Source of the DNA: Candidatus Falkowiibacteriota bacterium
GTDB taxonomy: Bacteria > Patescibacteriota > Patescibacteriia > UBA11705 > JACRDX01
Direction of reading: 5' to 3'
Assembly: GCA_016212745.1 (NCBI GenBank)
Contig: JACRDX010000060.1
Coordinates: forward strand, 1 to 10,395
DNA length: 10,395 bases
The notes beneath the pieces are model-generated. The model had not been told where the DNA came from. It saw nothing but the letters and a program-made list of their open reading frames with translations, and searched no databases. A program made the position numbers and the translations under genes. Shown here piece after piece: positions 1 through 6,882 of this stretch; positions within the stretch are counted from its first letter, which is position 1, and each line of letters opens with the position of its first letter.

Positions 1-3000
1 AAACAGCAAAATCTTTTGTTGCGTAATAATGCCATTCATTGTCATTTTGCAGAGTAACGGCCGTATTAACTGACAATGACGCGCCGCCATCGCCCAAAAC
101 TTTTACTCCAACAACTGCCTGCGTGTTTGGCGCCAAGTTATGTTCTGCCCAAAAACTCAAACGATATTTTTTGCCCGCGAAAATTTTACCGGTCAACTCT
201 GTTTCAGTTGCTTGAACATTCGTATCCAACAACAAAGAATGCCCGCCAGAATACAGCGACTCTGTGCTGACAACGCCCGGTTTCCAAGCTTGATATGTTC
301 CAAAAACAGCTGGCTCAAATTCCAAACATTTTTGCGTGCTGTCTTGCCAATAATATCCCGCGTAATCGCACATTGCTGATTTTGCCAGTTCTTTCGTCGT
401 ATTATGCTCCTTAAATTCGCAGGTTTGAACAGCCGCGCTCCCATTCCAGACGATTGGCGTCACAAGAGCAGATCCAACTATATATGTTTTGGCTGGATTA
501 CATAAATCATTTTGAACATTGATTTCCGCTGGAATCTTAATGGCCTCTTGCTCAAATGTCGCGTTAAATACTGACTCAACATTGCCCGCTTGCGAGCCTT
601 GATATTCACGGCAACCTGCGCTTGCTTTGCCGCATATTTTCCCTTCTTTTGGAACTGCCATGTAAATGCAAACATCATTTTCCCAACTTCCACCAAAAGA
701 TTCGCAATCTGCTTTATTGCCAATTGTGCGGCGATATGGATGACAATCTAACGAACAAGTAATTGTCTTTGTGTACAAATGATATGACTTTAAACCAGCG
801 TCAGAATAAAATTCGCGGCAATCTGAAACTTTTCTGTTCGTCAAATTTTGGTTATAAACTGTCTGGTTGCAAAACGTAGAATCATCTTTTGTCGTAATGT
901 CTGGCTGTCCATTTTTGTCCTCGTCGCGCAAAGTATAAGCAAGCAACTGATACCCGCTCACATCAGAGCCAGTCCATGTGTAAAACGGTGCGCACACAGG
1001 GTCTGATTTTACGTCTGGAACTGGTTTATGACACAAACGCAATTCAGAATAATATTCTTTGCCTTCTCCGCCCTTTGCCACAACGTCCAAATTCGTGAAC
1101 TCATCGCAACCAGCTTGCTGGGCTGAACATGTCTGCGCTTTTTGTGGAATCATGTAAAATGGAAAAACGCCTGCTTCAAAATTTGACGCCATTTGCTCAA
1201 AAACATCATAGCCCGCGCAAGTTGACGGACAATAATCATAATAACTTGGCGCGCCGATAATTGACTCGCCGGTTTGTTGATTTGTAAATTGTTCGCAACC
1301 AACTTCATCCGCGCTGCACATTTTCGCGAATTTTCCGCAAGCATTCGCATCATCATCAATCTTAATATTTTTCCTCAAATATGGCGTTCCAACCACATTT
1401 GCCAGCTCTACGCCATTATCATCCATCATGTTGTAGCACTTGTTGTAATCTGGCGCGCGCTTCAAAAACGCTTCGCCGCCTTCGCCATATGGCTTAAATA
1501 TTGACGCGACCAGTCCTTGTGACAGCGGGTCTATTTCTTCAATCATCGCTGCGTCAACATAAATCGTGCCAAAACCTTTGTTTGTCGTGAATGCCAAACG
1601 CAGTCCGCTCACATACGGGTCTGTTTCAATAACAATATATTTTCTAATCCACTGATTTTTTGGAGTTGAATTATCCCAAGTATAATCACCATCCTTTTTC
1701 TTCCCAGCAAGATTAGTATTACCTTTAACATAATGCGGCTCCACTTGCCACGTACCAGTCAAATCACCCGGGACAAGAATGTATCCAGAAAAAACAAAAA
1801 ACCGCGGAATCGGTTGCGGCGCGATATTTATAACATCTCCTTCTTTATCATTTGTTTGCAATCCTTCCCATCCTGCATTTGGGCTTGGAACCTGAACTTT
1901 TATTGCTTGCGAGCCAGAAAAAACAGTGTCTTTTATTATGGTCAATGTTGATTTGTCATCGTCAGAATGCCAACCCGGAAACGTAGATGTTGCGCTTGTG
2001 TCTTCAAAATCACCGTTTGGCAAAATATTCAAACCAATGCCTGGCCTTTCTTCAATAAAATTTGAACAACCTTCTGCGCTTGGCGCGCAGCTTTTTTCAG
2101 TGAGTTTCGCGTTTGCCAACAATCTGTATTGGTTGTCCTGCACCCAATTGTTCGCAATTTTCCATGTGCTATACCACTTACAACCTACATTTTTTTCATT
2201 GCAAGTTAAACTGTTCTCAACCAAAGTATTTTTCAAATAATCAAAAACTTTTCCGTCGCGGCGAACCAAATTTAAACAACTGTCATAATAGCCCGGACAT
2301 TTTTCACCATCTAATTTCCAAACATTTTCCTCTGCGCGACAATAGCCCCAGCCGCCCACGCATTTTCCATTTTCATCAACTCGCACGCAATCTTGCGTGT
2401 CAACGCAAATCTCTTGCCGCGAGTCACCGCCTTTGGCAAACAGCATATCATTATATCCTTGCACGCGGCAGCGCTGAAGCGGGGCCATTAACAACCAATT
2501 TGGGTCAACCAAGTGATACCACGAACTCTTGCTATCATAAAAACTTTTTATTGCGTCACCCAAAGTTACTGGCGTGCCTTTTTGTTCTGATATTTTTGCT
2601 GCAATTTCCCAACCAACAGGCAAAATGCGCGCTTTTCTCAATTTCACCAAATTGCCATAACAATATCCTTGCATGTAGCATTCGCTATTTGTATTTCTTT
2701 CATCGCCTTGTGGAATGAGCGGCCATTCTGCATGCAAATATTGTTGATTAATTGCTTCTTGCACTGTCAATGCCTTGCCAGAAGACGATTCTGTCACTGC
2801 CTTATAAAAATTTTCATCCAACACGCAATTATTAATACTTGGAATGTTATTACCAGCAGCGCTGGCATTTGGACAAAAATTGAATTCTTCAAGCAAATTA
2901 ATTTCTTTATAAGAATATGCGACATTAACTGTTTTAAGCGCCAAAATCGCTTTTTCCGTGCCTTTTTCAGCTTCATAAACTTTTTCTTTCGGATTATACG

Positions 3001-3985
3001 ACTCGCTGGCACTGGCAAATCCGCGTATAATGGCTTTGCGAATCGCTTCTAAAATACCTCTGGACATCAAAGTGTTCACAAAAGTTGAAAGCATTTGCCC
3101 TGGAATCTCTCCTATCACACTTGTCGCAACATCATAGGACTCGCCCGGATACTCTTCTGCTCTAACAATGTCGCGCTCTGCCATTCCACTTGTCACACTG
3201 GCTGGCGCAACGACTTTATTCCCGAACTGATTTTTTTGGACCTTCCATCCTCGCGCTTCTTGCCTCTCCATTTCTTTTGCGCTTTGTTCTTCTGCTGCCT
3301 GATACATAATCTGGTCATTCAATGTCAAATAAAGGCCAAACGGACTTTTTGTCGGCGCAAATGCCAAAGCAACTGTGTCAAGCGCGGTCAATGACGCTGC
3401 TTCAGGATTCTTAAATTTATTATGCCACTCATCAGCAAAATTTTCCCAATTATCCAACACATTGGTTGGCGTACAATATGGTTGCTGGCGAGGAATCAAA
3501 TCATGCATTTGCCCCAAACTGGTAGTAAGCCAAATTTTAAAATCAATTTTTGGCGCGCAAATATCAAAACCAAGTGCAGCATAAATATCTTCTGCAAAAT
3601 ATTCAATCACATTGCCTGCCGCGTATTCGTACTCGCTTTTTAACATTTCTTTCCAGCCCTGCGTTTCAAATAACGGGCCCTTGCCCCAGTCGCCAGTTGC
3701 GATTGTCTCAACAGCAGACTCTGCCGCGCTTTTTGCCAAATACAACGCAATGCTGCGCAATGCGACTGACGCAGTTAAAACCATTGTTTTCCAAATTTCA
3801 TTTTCAACTTTTGTTTCAACTTTTTCTTTTACTTTTGCGGCCTGATCACCAGTATGATAAATCTGCCGTTGCGTGAACGCTGCCTGATCAAATGACAATG
3901 TTTGCGCTTTTGCAGGCAAAACAGACACAAAACTTGAAAGCAAAAATAGTGCCAAAACTCCAGCGACTATAATTTTTTGTTTCAA
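1..3985 (-). CDS. Giant secreted cysteine-rich surface protein (partial, 3' end beyond window)
   Basis: One minus-strand frame stays open from here to the window edge: at least 1328 residues, C-terminus not seen. Residues 1-27 form a classical signal peptide (basic MKQK start, hydrophobic core, cleavage after AKA), so the protein is exported. Residues about 30-450 look mostly helical. From about 480 it is cysteine-rich, with five exact copies of C-x5-G-C-x2-[F/Y] starting at C595, C633, C890, C953 and C1118. Two segments look like carbohydrate-binding/galactose-binding beta-sandwich modules: about 655-818 (begins LPNGDFED, then FPGW and SGSQAIKV) and about 1226 to the edge (SGGHSLLL, KKYRLSFWAE, NEWHYYA). 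No catalytic motif was recognised. The TTG start at 3985 is preferred because AAAGGA lies 7 bases upstream. An in-frame ATG at 4003 would add six residues and lies inside a dispersed repeat. It is probably co-expressed with the Ca-binding-repeat membrane protein just upstream. Large proteins of this style are known in CPR genomes; the function is unknown. Confidence 0.85.
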   Translation of the reverse strand, partial: MKQKIIVAGVLALFLLSSFVSVLPAKAQTLSFDQAAFTQRQIYHTGDQAAKVKEKVETKVENEIWKTMVLTASVALRSIALYLAKSAAESAVETIATGDWGKGPLFETQGWKEMLKSEYEYAAGNVIEYFAEDIYAALGFDICAPKIDFKIWLTTSLGQMHDLIPRQQPYCTPTNVLDNWENFADEWHNKFKNPEAASLTALDTVALAFAPTKSPFGLYLTLNDQIMYQAAEEQSAKEMERQEARGWKVQKNQFGNKVVAPASVTSGMAERDIVRAEEYPGESYDVATSVIGEIPGQMLSTFVNTLMSRGILEAIRKAIIRGFASASESYNPKEKVYEAEKGTEKAILALKTVNVAYSYKEINLLEEFNFCPNASAAGNNIPSINNCVLDENFYKAVTESSSGKALTVQEAINQQYLHAEWPLIPQGDERNTNSECYMQGYCYGNLVKLRKARILPVGWEIAAKISEQKGTPVTLGDAIKSFYDSKSSWYHLVDPNWLLMAPLQRCRVQGYNDMLFAKGGDSRQEICVDTQDCVRVDENGKCVGGWGYCRAEENVWKLDGEKCPGYYDSCLNLVRRDGKVFDYLKNTLVENSLTCNEKNVGCKWYSTWKIANNWVQDNQYRLLANAKLTEKSCAPSAEGCSNFIEERPGIGLNILPNGDFEDTSATSTFPGWHSDDDKSTLTIIKDTVFSGSQAIKVQVPSPNAGWEGLQTNDKEGDVINIAPQPIPRFFVFSGYILVPGDLTGTWQVEPHYVKGNTNLAGKKKDGDYTWDNSTPKNQWIRKYIVIETDPYVSGLRLAFTTNKGFGTIYVDAAMIEEIDPLSQGLVASIFKPYGEGGEAFLKRAPDYNKCYNMMDDNGVELANVVGTPYLRKNIKIDDDANACGKFAKMCSADEVGCEQFTNQQTGESIIGAPSYYDYCPSTCAGYDVFEQMASNFEAGVFPFYMIPQKAQTCSAQQAGCDEFTNLDVVAKGGEGKEYYSELRLCHKPVPDVKSDPVCAPFYTWTGSDVSGYQLLAYTLRDEDKNGQPDITTKDDSTFCNQTVYNQNLTNRKVSDCREFYSDAGLKSYHLYTKTITCSLDCHPYRRTIGNKADCESFGGSWENDVCIYMAVPKEGKICGKASAGCREYQGSQAGNVESVFNATFEQEAIKIPAEINVQNDLCNPAKTYIVGSALVTPIVWNGSAAVQTCEFKEHNTTKELAKSAMCDYAGYYWQDSTQKCLEFEPAVFGTYQAWKPGVVSTESLYSGGHSLLLDTNVQATETELTGKIFAGKKYRLSFWAEHNLAPNTQAVVGVKVLGDGGASLSVNTAVTLQNDNEWHYYATKDFAV

Positions 3986-3992
3986 AATATGA

Positions 3993-3998
3993 TCCTTT
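3993..3998 (-). promoter_or_regulatory. Shine-Dalgarno site of the giant surface protein
   Basis: AAAGGA lies 7 bases before the TTG at 3985 and downstream of the competing ATG at 4003, so it argues for the TTG start. It directly abuts the AT-rich dispersed repeat (4001-4045). Most other genes here have no visible Shine-Dalgarno site, so this one stands out. Confidence 0.55.
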
Positions 3999-4000
3999 GT

Positions 4001-4045
4001 CATTTGGAATTTGAATTTGATTTGATATTTGACATTTGAAATTTC
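4001..4045 (-). repeat. AT-rich dispersed repeat, single-arm copy
   Basis: This fills the gap between the stop of the Ca-binding-repeat protein and the start of the giant protein. It is built from CAAATGTCAAATATCAAAT-type words (minus strand). The 12-mer CAAATATCAAAT (minus strand) lies at 4020-4031 and recurs exactly at 5032-5043, 9552-9563 and 9636-9647. Only one arm is present here; the other two loci have both orientations. Confidence 0.7.
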
Positions 4046-4046
4046 T

Positions 4047-4859
4047 TTACTTTCCAGCCGCTTGTTTTAACGCATCTTGATAAAGCTGCTGCAATGTCGC
4101 GTCATCAATTCCGCTCAATATTTCGTCGCTCACGCCCTGTTGTTTTAACAATGCTTTTAATTCTGCGGCTGAATACCCGCCGTTGGCAGGGGTTGTCGCG
4201 GGTGTAGTTGCCTGTCCTGTTGACAACGTAGTGCCAGAACCAACGTTTAACGCGTCTTGATAAACTTTCAATAATTCAGCATCGCTAATTTTTTCCAGAT
4301 CAGCGGCCGTGAACGCGCCAGTCGCAACCAAAGCTTCGCGAATTTGGTCAGGCGTGGCATTTGCCAAGGCAGTCAAATCTGTTTTTTCAGAGCCGGTCAC
4401 ATTGGTTGTTTCTGGCAGTTCTGCCTTAAAACAATTTTGCCCTTTTGGACAATTTGGGTCATTGCCAGAATCTATTTCAGTTTTATCGTCAAAACTATCG
4501 CTGTCGCTATCTTTTAAATATGGGCTTGTGCCATAAATACTTAATTCGTCATAATCATTAATTCCATCTTGGTCAGTGTCCATTTTTTTCAAATCTTCAT
4601 CAGAAGTCGCTGCGGTCGTGCTATCGTTTGCCGGCTTGCCGGTCGTAGCGTCAGCGGAGACCGGTAATTCTAAACCAATGATACTGCTAAATTCCCAGAC
4701 GCTTAATCCAATGACCGCAACACCGATAACGCAGACAAAAATCAACGAAAAAATTTGGTGCCGCTCTAAGCGCCGCGTTTGTGGTTGAGACAATTCATAA
4801 ACAGGAGACAGTTTGTCCACTGCCTCTACGGAGCTCTCTGGAAACACCTTGTCTTCCAT
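4047..4859 (-). CDS. Membrane-anchored protein with thrombospondin type 3-like Ca-binding repeats
   Basis: A 270-residue protein. Residues 1-35 are polar with an arginine-rich end (RRLERH), followed by one membrane helix at about 36-58 and an external C-terminal part. Residues 94-125 carry aspartate-rich loops (DTDQDGINDYDE, then DSDSDSFDDKTE) typical of thrombospondin type 3 / calcium-binding repeats. Two cysteines (C137, C143) follow. The C-terminus holds two diverged copies of a helical unit, about 169-204 and 230-264, each ending in LxxxYQDAL or LxxLYQDAL, joined by a Thr/Ala/Pro-rich linker. No enzyme motif is visible. It has its own promoter and precedes the giant secreted protein by 61 bases, so the two may form an operon; a role as membrane anchor or adaptor is inference. 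The start is the ATG at 4859, with a very short leader and no Shine-Dalgarno site. Confidence 0.85.
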   Translation of the reverse strand: MEDKVFPESSVEAVDKLSPVYELSQPQTRRLERHQIFSLIFVCVIGVAVIGLSVWEFSSIIGLELPVSADATTGKPANDSTTAATSDEDLKKMDTDQDGINDYDELSIYGTSPYLKDSDSDSFDDKTEIDSGNDPNCPKGQNCFKAELPETTNVTGSEKTDLTALANATPDQIREALVATGAFTAADLEKISDAELLKVYQDALNVGSGTTLSTGQATTPATTPANGGYSAAELKALLKQQGVSDEILSGIDDATLQQLYQDALKQAAGK

Positions 4860-4873
4860 AATTATTTGCTTAT

Positions 4874-4903
4874 ATTATAACACAAACTTGGATAATAAAA
4901 AAA
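4874..4903 (-). promoter_or_regulatory. Extended -10 promoter for the Ca-binding-repeat membrane protein
   Basis: TGTTATAAT on the minus strand (4874-4882) is an extended -10 element. The -35 region falls on the T-run of the preceding terminator (TTTTTT), a poor match. A start about 7 bases downstream of the -10 would leave a leader of about 8 bases before the ATG at 4859, so the mRNA may be almost leaderless. Confidence 0.55.
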
Positions 4904-4918
4904 CCACATAAAATGTGG
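4897..4918 (-). terminator. Rho-independent terminator after rsmA
   Basis: On the minus strand CCACAT (4913-4918), a 3-base loop and ATGTGG (4904-4909) form a 6-bp stem followed by seven Ts (4897-4903). It would end the hicB-hicA-rsmA transcript about 75 bases after the rsmA stop, just before the promoter of the next gene. Confidence 0.7.
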
Positions 4919-4929
4919 ATAAAGTAGGG

Positions 4930-5055
4930 CAATTTCAAAGCTCAAATAACAAATGTCAATTCAATTACAAATATCAAAGCACAAATGACAAAATTTAACA
5001 CTTGAAATTTGAACTTTGGCATTGATTTGTAATTTGATATTTGTTCTTTGACATT
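4930..5055. repeat. AT-rich dispersed repeat, two arms in opposite orientation
   Basis: The left part (about 4930-4995) reads in the plus sense (CAAATATCAAAG at 4968-4979). The right part (about 5000-5055) reads in the minus sense (ATTTGATATTTG at 5032-5043), giving an imperfect inverted pair. The right arm lies inside the 3' end of rsmA and encodes its last residues. The words match those at 4001-4045 and 9531-9659. Confidence 0.65.
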
Positions 5056-5897
5056 CTATCCGATAGCCGCTCCCAATCCTCTACGCTCAAATCCTCGGCT
5101 CTCGCGTTTTCTTTCAAACCAATGGCCAGCAACATTTTTTTCGTCTTGTCTTTTGTTATTTTCAACCCAGCGCTCAAATTATTTTGCAATTGTTTTCTTT
5201 TCGCTGAAAAACCAATGCGCGCGATTCTGAACAAATTTTTAGCGCTCAACCGTTCAGCATTGCTCAACCGTTTTATATCTGCCAATTTTATAATAACAGA
5301 ATCAACTTCTGGCACTGGCAAAAAATTTTCAGCTGCAACATCTGTAATAATCCGTGGTTCTGCGTAATATTGGCAGGAAAGCGCCAATAAATTCATGTCC
5401 CCGGGTTTTGCGACAATGCGCTGCCCCACTTCTTTTTGCACCAGCAAAACCATTTCGGTCGCTGGATTTTCATTGTCCAAAAATCTGCGCAAAAAATGGC
5501 TAGTAATTTGATACGGGATATTCGCGACAATTTTATACGGCTCGCCTTTAAAAAACGTTTCAATATCTTGCATTGGCAATTTCAAAATATCTGCCTCAAC
5601 CAACTTAACCTCCGTCATTGACTTGTCAACCAACCTCATCTCTTGTTTCAAAACATAAACCAACGAGCGATCAATTTCAACCGCCAAAACGCGCTTCGCG
5701 CGTTGAATCAATTCTCGCGTCAGCGCGCCCAGCCCTGCGCCAACTTCCAAAACATTATCAGTTTTTTTCAAATCAGCCGCTGATAAAATTTTTTCCAAAA
5801 TCGCATCATTAACCAAAAAATTCTGCCCAAGATTATGCTTTGGCTTGATGCCATACTTTTTCATTAGTGTCCCAATGTTCTGCATAAATTTAATCAT
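4995..5897 (-). CDS. rsmA: 16S rRNA (adenine(1518)-N(6)/adenine(1519)-N(6))-dimethyltransferase RsmA/KsgA
   Basis: A 300-residue SAM-dependent methyltransferase that in this family dimethylates two adjacent adenines in the 3'-terminal helix of 16S rRNA, late in small-subunit assembly. Visible motifs: HNLGQNFLVN (21-30), SAM motif I EVGAGLG (51-57), the acidic SAM-binding residue in AVEID (E74), EAD (101-103), catalytic NIPY (126-129), FLPVPEVDS (192-200) and the RNA-contact segment SAKRKQLQNNL (231-241). The last 15-18 residues (after about 282) are not family sequence; they are encoded by the AT-rich repeat, so the protein is slightly long. The start is uncertain: ATG 5897 was chosen, TTG 5900 and ATG 5885 are possible, and none has a good Shine-Dalgarno site. 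The gene sits directly after hicA with no room for a promoter between them, and is followed by a terminator. Confidence 0.95.
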   Translation of the reverse strand: MIKFMQNIGTLMKKYGIKPKHNLGQNFLVNDAILEKILSAADLKKTDNVLEVGAGLGALTRELIQRAKRVLAVEIDRSLVYVLKQEMRLVDKSMTEVKLVEADILKLPMQDIETFFKGEPYKIVANIPYQITSHFLRRFLDNENPATEMVLLVQKEVGQRIVAKPGDMNLLALSCQYYAEPRIITDVAAENFLPVPEVDSVIIKLADIKRLSNAERLSAKNLFRIARIGFSAKRKQLQNNLSAGLKITKDKTKKMLLAIGLKENARAEDLSVEDWERLSDRMSKNKYQITNQCQSSNFKC

Positions 5898-6108
5898 CAA
5901 AAAAGTCGCTTTCTTTTAAGCCAGATTGCAACAAAATTGATTGAAACGTTCCGTAAGGAATTTCTTTTTTGGTCATTTTGATTGTGACATTTTTTGTTGG
6001 ATTTCCTGTTTTGCGAAATCGTGCATGAGCTCCCTTTTGGCGAACAAAAAAGAATCCCTTTTCGCTAAGGACTCTCAATATCAAGCTAAGTAAAACCGGT
6101 TTAGGCAT
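5890..6108 (-). CDS. hicA: HicA-family mRNA interferase toxin
   Basis: A 72-residue protein of the HicA (YcfA-like) family, a double-stranded-RNA-binding-fold toxin that cleaves mRNA during translation. It shows the family pattern: LLSLILRVLSEKGFFFVRQKG at the N-terminus, the catalytic histidine in GAHARF (H28, where most members have GSH), then beta strands NVTIKM and the conserved KKEIPYGTFQSILLQSGL region. The histidine is intact, so the toxin is plausibly active. Its ATG overlaps the end of the antitoxin gene by 8 bases (ATGCCTAA). Its 3' end overlaps the start of rsmA, so all three are probably translated from one mRNA. Confidence 0.85.
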   Translation of the reverse strand: MPKPVLLSLILRVLSEKGFFFVRQKGAHARFRKTGNPTKNVTIKMTKKEIPYGTFQSILLQSGLKESDFFDD

Positions 6109-6319
6109 ACTTCAAAGCAAGTGACACCAAATCAGGCCTCTCTACTTTATTGATTTTGGACACAGGAATATCTTCCAAGTGCAATTCCAGCGCTTCTTGC
6201 AAGCTAGCCAATGCTTCCTTTTTTGTATTGCCAAAACTGGAAACAGCAGTATTCAAATTCCAGGCAACATAATATTTACCCTCTTTCCAAATCACATTTT
6301 TTAATTCAAGTTTGCGCAT
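6101..6319 (-). CDS. hicB: HicB-family antitoxin
   Basis: A 72-residue protein of the HicB antitoxin family, which binds and blocks HicA. It has the characteristic partial RNase-H-like fold sequence: VIWKEGKYYVAWNLN (9-23), SSFGNTKKEALASLQEALEL (27-46), then a short tail. It ends after the fold and has no added helix-turn-helix or ribbon-helix-helix domain, so whether it represses its own promoter is unclear. It precedes hicA and overlaps it by 8 bases, the antitoxin-first order. It has a promoter immediately upstream and no clear Shine-Dalgarno site. Confidence 0.85.
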   Translation of the reverse strand: MRKLELKNVIWKEGKYYVAWNLNTAVSSFGNTKKEALASLQEALELHLEDIPVSKINKVERPDLVSLALKYA

Positions 6320-6339
6320 ATATTCTTGCTTCTATGGTA

Positions 6340-6367
6340 ATTATAACACAATTAGAAAACAAATCAA
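6340..6367 (-). promoter_or_regulatory. Sigma-70-type promoter of hicBA(-rsmA)
   Basis: On the minus strand TTGATT (6362-6367), a 16-base spacer and TATAAT (6340-6345), with TGT before it as an extended -10. Expected start is near 6333, giving a leader of about 14 bases to hicB. A small inverted repeat, TAATT/AATTA (6338-6342 and 6350-6354), straddles the -10 and could be an operator. Confidence 0.65.
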
Positions 6368-6464
6368 CCTACCTATTTAAGGTGTTTCATAATGGCATTT
6401 TTTATTTTATCCACAATATTATTTGACATCGGCCTAACTATTTGATACTCTAATAATAGAAAAA

Positions 6465-6512
6465 GGCTTTCGGCCGTGGTTTATACACCACACTTAGCGG
6501 AAAGTCTTTTTT
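6465..6512 (-). terminator. Strong hairpin terminator, probably active in both directions
   Basis: The outer stem pairs GGCTTTC (6465-6471) with GAAAGTC (6500-6506), including one G-T pair. An inner stem pairs GTGGT (6476-6480) with ACCAC (6487-6491). On the minus strand it is followed by TTTTTC (6459-6464), directly after the stop of the 123-residue gene, which it should terminate. On the plus strand it is followed by six Ts (6507-6512), so it could also stop antisense transcription. It separates this gene from hicBA. Confidence 0.7.
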
Positions 6513-6882
6513 ATTTATCAAGCGGAAAAACTGATATCAACCATTTCTCACCCGTTCTTTTGACTTCCTTAATTTGCACAAAAAACAACTCATTATCTGG
6601 CGTACCCCCAGCAAACCGATGCACAATTTCTCCCTTACGATTTGGATTTTCTTTTGAAATCGGCTCAACACTAGATTTTTGAATCAATTCAAGCGCGCAA
6701 GGATAATATTTAAGTCGACGCGTCTTATCTTTCAAATTTTGCTTCTCAAAATAAGCTGACCGAACATACGGCCGGCGTTTTGTTTTGCGCATGATTTCTT
6801 TATACAAACCAAACGATTTTTTCATCACTTCCTTCCAGTTTGTACCCGGCAACATCCGCGCTTTAGTTTTATAAAATTGCAT
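6511..6882 (-). CDS. Unknown 123-residue basic protein, possible barnase/EndoU-type nuclease-like domain
   Basis: Starts at ATG 6882 (a later ATG at 6855 is also possible). It has no signal peptide or membrane segment, is rich in Lys/Arg, and probably cytoplasmic. Visible blocks: KRRPYVRSAYF (about 36-46), KTRRLKYYPCALELI (about 53-67), HRFAGGTPDNELFFVQIKE (about 88-106) and EKWLISVFPLDK at the end. From memory, unverified, similar blocks occur in small CPR proteins related to phage barnase/EndoU/RelE-like nuclease domains, where I expect about 14 more residues between the first two blocks; an internal deletion is therefore possible. It is followed by a strong terminator. Its start lies at the broken end of a BRO-N remnant, so its original upstream region may be lost. 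The function is a guess. Confidence 0.6.
   Translation of the reverse strand: MQFYKTKARMLPGTNWKEVMKKSFGLYKEIMRKTKRRPYVRSAYFEKQNLKDKTRRLKYYPCALELIQKSSVEPISKENPNRKGEIVHRFAGGTPDNELFFVQIKEVKRTGEKWLISVFPLDK

Noticed and set aside
2113..2718. A 201-residue plus-strand open frame, and many smaller plus-strand frames in 1-4000
   Set aside because: They lie antisense to a continuous minus-strand frame of at least 1328 codons with signal peptide and regular cysteine motifs; the plus-strand products have no recognisable features.
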